In this document: positions 41,041-45,587 of the stretch, in pieces
Numbering within the stretch: the stretch's first letter is position 1
How the letters are laid out: each line of letters begins with the position of its first letter
Origin: Pilatotrama ljubarskyi
Taxonomy: Eukaryota; Basidiomycota; Agaricomycetes; Polyporales; Polyporaceae
Length of the DNA: 45,587 bases
Reading direction: 5' to 3'
NCBI GenBank assembly: GCA_022385805.1
Contig: MU277684.1
Span: 450,548-496,134, forward strand
The notes under the pieces: model-generated
Seen by the model: the letters and a program-made list of their open reading frames with translations, nothing else
Told to the model about the DNA's origin: nothing
The model's database searches: none
Program-made: the position numbers and the translations under genes

Positions 41041-44040
41041 TCACTGCGCCTTCGTGAACCACTTCTTCAGACTCAGCTGCCCGATCGTCTCCACCGCCTT
41101 CTTCACCGCGAACCGATCGACCGCGCTGCGGTACAGCGCGAACTGCCGCCCCACCGTCACCCCCGGGGCAGCCGCGGGGACGAAGACGCGTAGATCTGCC
41201 AGCCTCTCGAACGCCTGCAGCCAGAGATCAGCTGTACGGCTCAGGAAGGACAGAAGGGAGGAGGTACGTACGGCGAAGAGCACCTCGCGGCTGCACCGCA
41301 TCATGCCGATGCCCCCGCCCTCGACCTGGACGGGCGCGGATTGCGACGTCCGGACTTGATTCTTGAACGTCTCGTGCAGCATCTCGAACGTGAACACGTC
41401 GTGACCTGATGTCGAAGCGTGGACGGACGCGATCAGTAGGCATATCGCGGGATAGGGCAGAGCTGTCCCGGATATAGATCTGTTAGCACGACATGAAGGC
41501 TTCGGCGGAGGATGAGACGTACTGTGTAGAAGAGGGAAACGCGGTGGACATCGCTGACGGCTTATAGCGACGTCGAGCTTCGCAGCAGTCGGGTAAGGCG
41601 ACGCGGGAGTTAGCTCCAGAGTCAAAGACGTCTTCACGCACGTCAGCCAGAACGCGAACGCATCGAAACTAAAGTGTGCTCACCAGGATCCTCCTGAGCA
41701 TTTGGTAGTCCCTCGTGAGCGCATACGTCTCCGCCAACGAGTCCAACGTCGCCTCGTCCTTCAGGAACTTCTCCACGGCCGTCCCCCATACTTCTCTCCA
41801 CTCCTCCTGCTCACCCTCCTCACCAACAGGCGCACCCAGAACAGCCCTCGTCAGCGCGACCCAATGCCCAAACCTCGCCGGCCCCGCCGTCCGGATCATT
41901 CTCCCCGAGAACCGGCTTTTTACCCGTTTCTCCAGCAAGTTAATCGTATCCACGCGCGCAGTGACGCCCACTACCGCCATCCCACTCCCACCCGCGCTAG
42001 ATCCTCCAGATTGGGGCCCGGCCCGGCACGCCTGTGCGGTGTCGAGCAGGCAGTAGAGGAGCGCCTGCCGGGCGTGCGTCGCGAAGAGGTCGAAGCCCTC
42101 GAGCACGACGACTGTTGGTCGGGGCAGAGTTGGGATCATCGAGATGAGCGCGAGGAGGTGGGCGGGCGGGGGGAGCGTTACTGAGAGAGCGGCGCCCGAG
42201 CCTGAGTTTGCTTCAGGAGCGGGGTCGATGAACGGGTTCTCGTCGGGGTCTCGCTGTGTCCCTGAAGGGCCGGCGGGCGCATTGGTCGGCTTCGAGTGTT
42301 CCTCGTCCTCCTCGTCCTCTTCACTCGCGGGAAGGAACGACTGCCCAGTCTGCCTCGCCAGCTGCCACGCGATCTCCCTAATCGCCAGCCTATCATTATG
42401 CTGCGCATACCCCGACAGCCTCACAACAATGGGGTTCCCCGGCAGACCAGCGATAGCGCGCTCGACGATCTGCGTCTTGCCAGAGCCGCTGGGCCCGATG
42501 AGCAGGCAGCTGTTGCCCTCGCCGCGCGTGACGGTCCCGAGGAGGAGGTCGGAGAGCTGCTGGGCGGCAAGCGTGTTCGTGGGCGGATAATCGTCGCCGT
42601 AGATGGCGGATTCGTCGAGCTGGGGAGGGTGTTGGAGGGACTTGAGGATGGCGCGTTTTTGCAGGGCGAGCTGGGGGTGTAGTTGGGGAGGGAGGACACC
42701 CGGCAGGTCTACGTCTCGTCTCGTTGCCTGTGGTCGCTTCTGCTTCGAAGGGGAGGTCGGTGCTCGGGGAACGTCCTCAGGTTCTGTCTCTCGTTCGCGC
42801 CGCTCTGGGGATAACGGACGAACCCGGCGAGAAGCAGAGGGCGGAGGAACAGCTGCAGTACTCTTCTGCGCACCAGCCGATGGAAAGGCAGGAGGTAACC
42901 GCGGAGTACCCAGTGGTGCGACGGGCCCTCTGGGTCCTGGGGAACCCAGATCTCGTCGTACAGTGTTCAGCAATCGCCTCGGAGTAGTTATTTCGACCGA
43001 GTGCATGACCATGCGCGGCGTGACTATATGACTTCCGCTCGTGCGCGCGGGTGTAGTCGGGCGTGCGGAAGTGCGCTTTGAGGGGGTGAGGAGGAGCTCG
43101 TCGTCAGAGCTCTCGTCTTCTTGGGGTGGGGGCGGGGTGACTGGTCGCGGAGGTGAAGGGGCCTTGTAGAGAGTACCGGTCTGAGTATCCTGCAGCACAA
43201 CATTGCATATGCACAACTCACCTTCTTGGCCCTCGCCCGCTTCTTGGGTGCGGTTGGGGAGTCGTCTTTCGCAGGTAGTGCTTCATCCGCGTGCGGTTCA
43301 GCATCGGTGGCCTCATTCGCATCCTCCACGGCATCTTTCAGCGTAGCTTTACTTCGTGTTGTTCTCGTAGGACGAGATGGCCCTGCAGCTGTGGCACGCT
43401 TGGGTTTCGTATTAGGTACGGGGGCATTGGCTGGTTCTTCGGTCTGTGTAGCCACCATTACTGGGATTCTCCAGGTGCAGAGCGCAAATGATCCTTACCT
43501 GCTTTGTCCGTCCACGCTTCTGAGGTATTGTCTTGGTTGGTTTCTCTGGTACTGGAGAGAGAGGCTGTCGCGGAGGCTCGGGTTCTTCTGGAGCAAGAGG
43601 CTCTTCCTCGGCGGGCTGCGTCTGGCCGAGTCCGTCGCGTATAGCCTTATGAACTCATTGAATATATGACGTACCTTCTTAGCTCGTCCCCTCGCCTTTG
43701 GCACGCTGGGACCATCTTCTGGCACATCGTCGCTCTTAACCTCCGGCTTCTGAACACCAGATACCGTGCGCCGAGTCGTCCTCGTAGATACGTGGGTGGC
43801 CGAGGGCGCATTTGAGAGAGCTTCAGTAGCTTCAGCCGCAGGAGCCGCGGCTCCCTTCGCCTCGACCGTTCGTCTCGCCTTCTTGGCTGGAGGTGGAAGT
43901 TCGACGGGTCCTGCATCTGCCGAGTCCCCAGCCGCGGCTGCTGAGCGTGTCCTCCGACGAGTTTGGGGAGGCTCGTTTTCTGTGGTGGTGGTGGTGGTGG
44001 TGGTGGTGGTGGTGGTGGGTGCCTTTCGCTTCGCAGGCAT
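41041..44040 (-). CDS. ORC4: Origin recognition complex subunit 4 with long basic N-terminal extension
   Basis: Complement of exons 43675-44040, 43499-43621, 43222-43443, 41684-43189, 41523-41631, 41272-41462 and 41041-41214: 2691 nt, 896 residues. The AAA+ core starts near residue 420: Walker A LLIGPSGSGKTQIV near 469, LAIREIAWQLARQTGQSF, a Walker B-like VVVLEGFDLFATHARQALLY, sensor-1 region VVGVTARVDTINLLEKRVKS and RFSGRMI. The C-terminal winged-helix region is LPYPAICLLIASVHASTSG, FTFEMLHETFKNQV, FERLADLRVF and VETIGQLSLKKWF. ORC4 binds origins within the six-subunit ORC and loads MCM with CDC6. The first ~400 residues are disordered and basic, with a Thr12 run and repeated basic exon ends. 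The acceptor of intron 3 is ambiguous: 32 nt as written, or 41 nt with exon 4 from 43180. Confidence 0.9.
43983..44015. repeat. TGG trinucleotide microsatellite in ORC4 exon 1
   Basis: Eleven uninterrupted TGG units on the plus strand, read as ACC (Thr) codons by ORC4 on the minus strand; with flanking codons this gives a run of twelve Thr near residues 9-20. Confidence 0.9.
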
Positions 44041-45470
44041 CCTTGCAGAACGAGAGCACGAAGCCAAGAGAGTCCGGTCCGAGCAGCTGAGTAGAGTGGG
44101 TGCTGCTGCGCGAGAGCACGGAAGTTCAGCCACACTGAGCCGCGACACGTCACAACGTGACAGACGCGACAATGAGTCACGCGAGTCCCACGCGCGCCGA
44201 GCAGACCGAGCGGATGACGTCGCGCCCTCAATAGAACCAACAAGACGCTGTGAGCGCTGCAGCGTTTCGCTGCTCTGCGACCTGCCGTGAATGTACAGAC
44301 CACTCTCAAAGCCTGAAGTGTATGCCCACGTCTATTTTCCCTTGGCTGGGATGGATGGCTCGACGGGAAGGGCCAAGGATGGCGTCGCTCCGCATGCGGA
44401 CAGCACACTGGTAATCGAGGCACCTTACTCGTCCACACTCACTCACGATCATCGACAGGATGTTTGTTCTGGTTTCCACACCTGGACGTCGGTGGGATAC
44501 ATGGTACTCACGCAGTACTTACATCGGGGCCATCCAGAATGTTCTGTCATCTTGCGAGCCCCGGTCTACACGTCCCGAGGCTGCTCGCCGAGAAGGCATC
44601 GTCTCAAGTTCGCGAAGTGCTGCTGGTAGTTTGTAGGAGCCCCCTGCATCCGGGCCTTCGTGGCGGGCTTCCGGCACAGTGGTACCTTGCTATAGTTTGG
44701 AGTGGCGAGGCCTGCAGGGGGGCACCCTGTTCAACTATCACGCTGTCTCTTGACTCACAGCGTAGACGGCATAAAACCTCTGCTGAGGTTATGCAGGGCT
44801 TATCGAGGGTCGCGGCGTCCAACTACTCGCACAGGCCGTCCCCAGACGGCCGGACTACCGCTACCGCATTCGCACTCATTTTTTGCTGTGAACGAACGCG
44901 TACTTGCGTCCCTCCCGCCATTCTCTCGGACAGACATCTAGGGCTTTTGATACGACGGACAAGAGGCGATGCCGCCTCAGTGAGAAGGTAAAATTGCTGT
45001 TATGCCCACGGAGCAATGCTTTCTTGACCCCAGGTACTGGGCCCGTCTCACAGGCGTCGACCATGTCCACGATCGGCGTCGGCCGCAGGGCCCACGTGAG
45101 GCAAGGCCTCTCCTCCGGGAAGCTCAAGCTCGTAGGACTGTCCGCACTCATTGGCTGCAATGCTCTGTCAGTACGACCACACCAACCATACGGACGCGCT
45201 CGCGCCGCCTTCGCTCTGAGCATGATTTCCAGCCTCAATGAGAACTGCCGAAATCTCTCGATTGCGATTGGCTCTGTGAACCGTACATCCTCCGGGCTGC
45301 TGTCCCTGTCCTGCACACTACCGACCAGGATGGTCTTGGCATCCGAGTTTGGTATGTCGTCGACGCTCCTTCGCTGCACCCGAGCGGTATAAAAGAGAGG
45401 CCAGGGTCGGCCAGAGACTTCAGAGCACTGGTCCTCTCTCTTCTACAGCTTTCTCCAAGGCAGCGCCACG
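44041..45470. other. 1.4 kb intergenic region left of the partial secreted-protein gene
   Basis: ORC4 promoter on the left; promoter of the secreted-protein gene on the right. Open frames on both strands (for example 44291-44629 plus and 44876-45379 minus) have no domain, no coherent exon structure and overlap each other. I regard the region as non-coding. Confidence 0.4.
45388..45395 (+). promoter_or_regulatory. TATA box of the secreted-protein gene
   Basis: TATAAAAG, 83 bp before the ATG at 45471, followed by a pyrimidine-rich start region (TCCTCTCTCTTCTACAGC). It is the best TATA match in the window and suggests a strongly regulated or highly expressed gene. Confidence 0.65.
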
Positions 45471-45587
45471 ATGTCCTTCAAGAACCTACTCTCCTTCGTC
45501 TCCCTCGCTGCCGCCCTCACCGGCACCAACGGTATGCGCAAAGCCCACCAAGCACGGCTACTCACTACTGAAGAGGTGTTCATATGA
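45471..45587 (+). CDS. 5' end of a gene for a small secreted protein (partial)
   Basis: The first exon, 45471-45531, encodes MSFKNLLSFVSLAAALTGTN followed by a split Gly codon, then a GTATGC donor at 45532. The window ends inside the first intron. The 20 visible residues look like a signal peptide: a Lys near the start, a hydrophobic core LLSFVSLAAAL, then small residues. A TATAAAAG box stands 83 bp upstream. Such an arrangement (strong TATA, short signal exon, early intron) is usual for secreted fungal proteins. The mature part is not in the window, so the family cannot be named. Confidence 0.65.
   Translation: MSFKNLLSFVSLAAALTGTNGMRKAHQARLLTTEEVFI

Noticed and set aside
44876..45379. Overlapping long frames on both strands between ORC4 and the right-edge gene
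   Set aside because: No recognisable motifs, atypical composition, and no exon structure; likely chance frames in GC-rich intergenic DNA.
1..45587. CRISPR arrays, tRNA genes, rRNA, bacterial-type operons, viral genes or a biosynthetic cluster
   Set aside because: No direct-repeat array, no tRNA-like B-box/cloverleaf that I could find by eye, and the gene set is ordinary nuclear housekeeping plus small fungal families.

Overview
The window is nuclear DNA from a filamentous basidiomycete, most likely an Agaricomycete of the polypore type. The evidence is compact genes broken by many 48-66 nt GT-AG introns with CTGAC/CTGAT-like branch sites, high G+C in coding DNA, a fungal-type U2 snRNA gene, and several families typical of mushroom genomes (coiled-coil/F-box/LRR proteins, a coiled-coil membrane protein with a Cys/Trp-rich tail). 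I read about 17 protein genes, one snRNA gene and one small inverted-repeat element. For the spliced genes, exons were joined by hand and the summed lengths divide by three.

Layout. 250-2464 (+): coiled-coil F-box/LRR protein. 2893-5677 (-): SEC18/NSF, 8 exons. 6093-10469 (+): three tandem paralogues of an F-box-like family; the first is frameshifted and the other two are intact. A 454 bp element with 46 bp terminal inverted repeats (8829-9282) lies between copies 2 and 3. About 10777-10961 (-): U2 snRNA. 11723-13078 (+): LRR-like protein. 14183-16529 (+): B-box zinc finger plus DUF2009 protein. 16810-18463 (-): eIF3 subunit m. 19115-20369 (+): type II membrane coiled-coil protein. 21014-23238 (+): MDM34 of the ERMES complex. 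23567-27293 (-): Virilizer-type protein. 27672-28777 (+): ORM/ORMDL. 29186-30787 (-): MTD1-type methylenetetrahydrofolate dehydrogenase with micro-exons. 31597-33352 (-): RAX1-like RGS membrane protein. 33920-35314 (+): U5 snRNP 40 kDa WD40 protein. 35667-38070 (-): Arb1-like protein. 38959-40576 (-): Cys/His-cluster AT-hook protein. 41041-44040 (-): ORC4. 45471 to the right edge (+): 5' end of a secreted-protein gene.

How the genes relate. Most are single-copy housekeeping genes in divergent or convergent pairs (Virilizer/ORM and RAX1/SNRNP40 share short divergent intergenic regions), so no biosynthetic or defence cluster is visible. Functions group loosely: membrane traffic and lipid homeostasis (SEC18, MDM34, ORM), RNA processing (U2 snRNA, U5-40K, Virilizer, eIF3m) and chromatin/replication (Arb1-like, AT-hook protein, ORC4). 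The grouping is probably chance. The dynamic part is 6-11.7 kb: tandem F-box-like duplication, decay of one copy, and an inverted-repeat element whose right end lies 68 bp before the start codon of the third copy.
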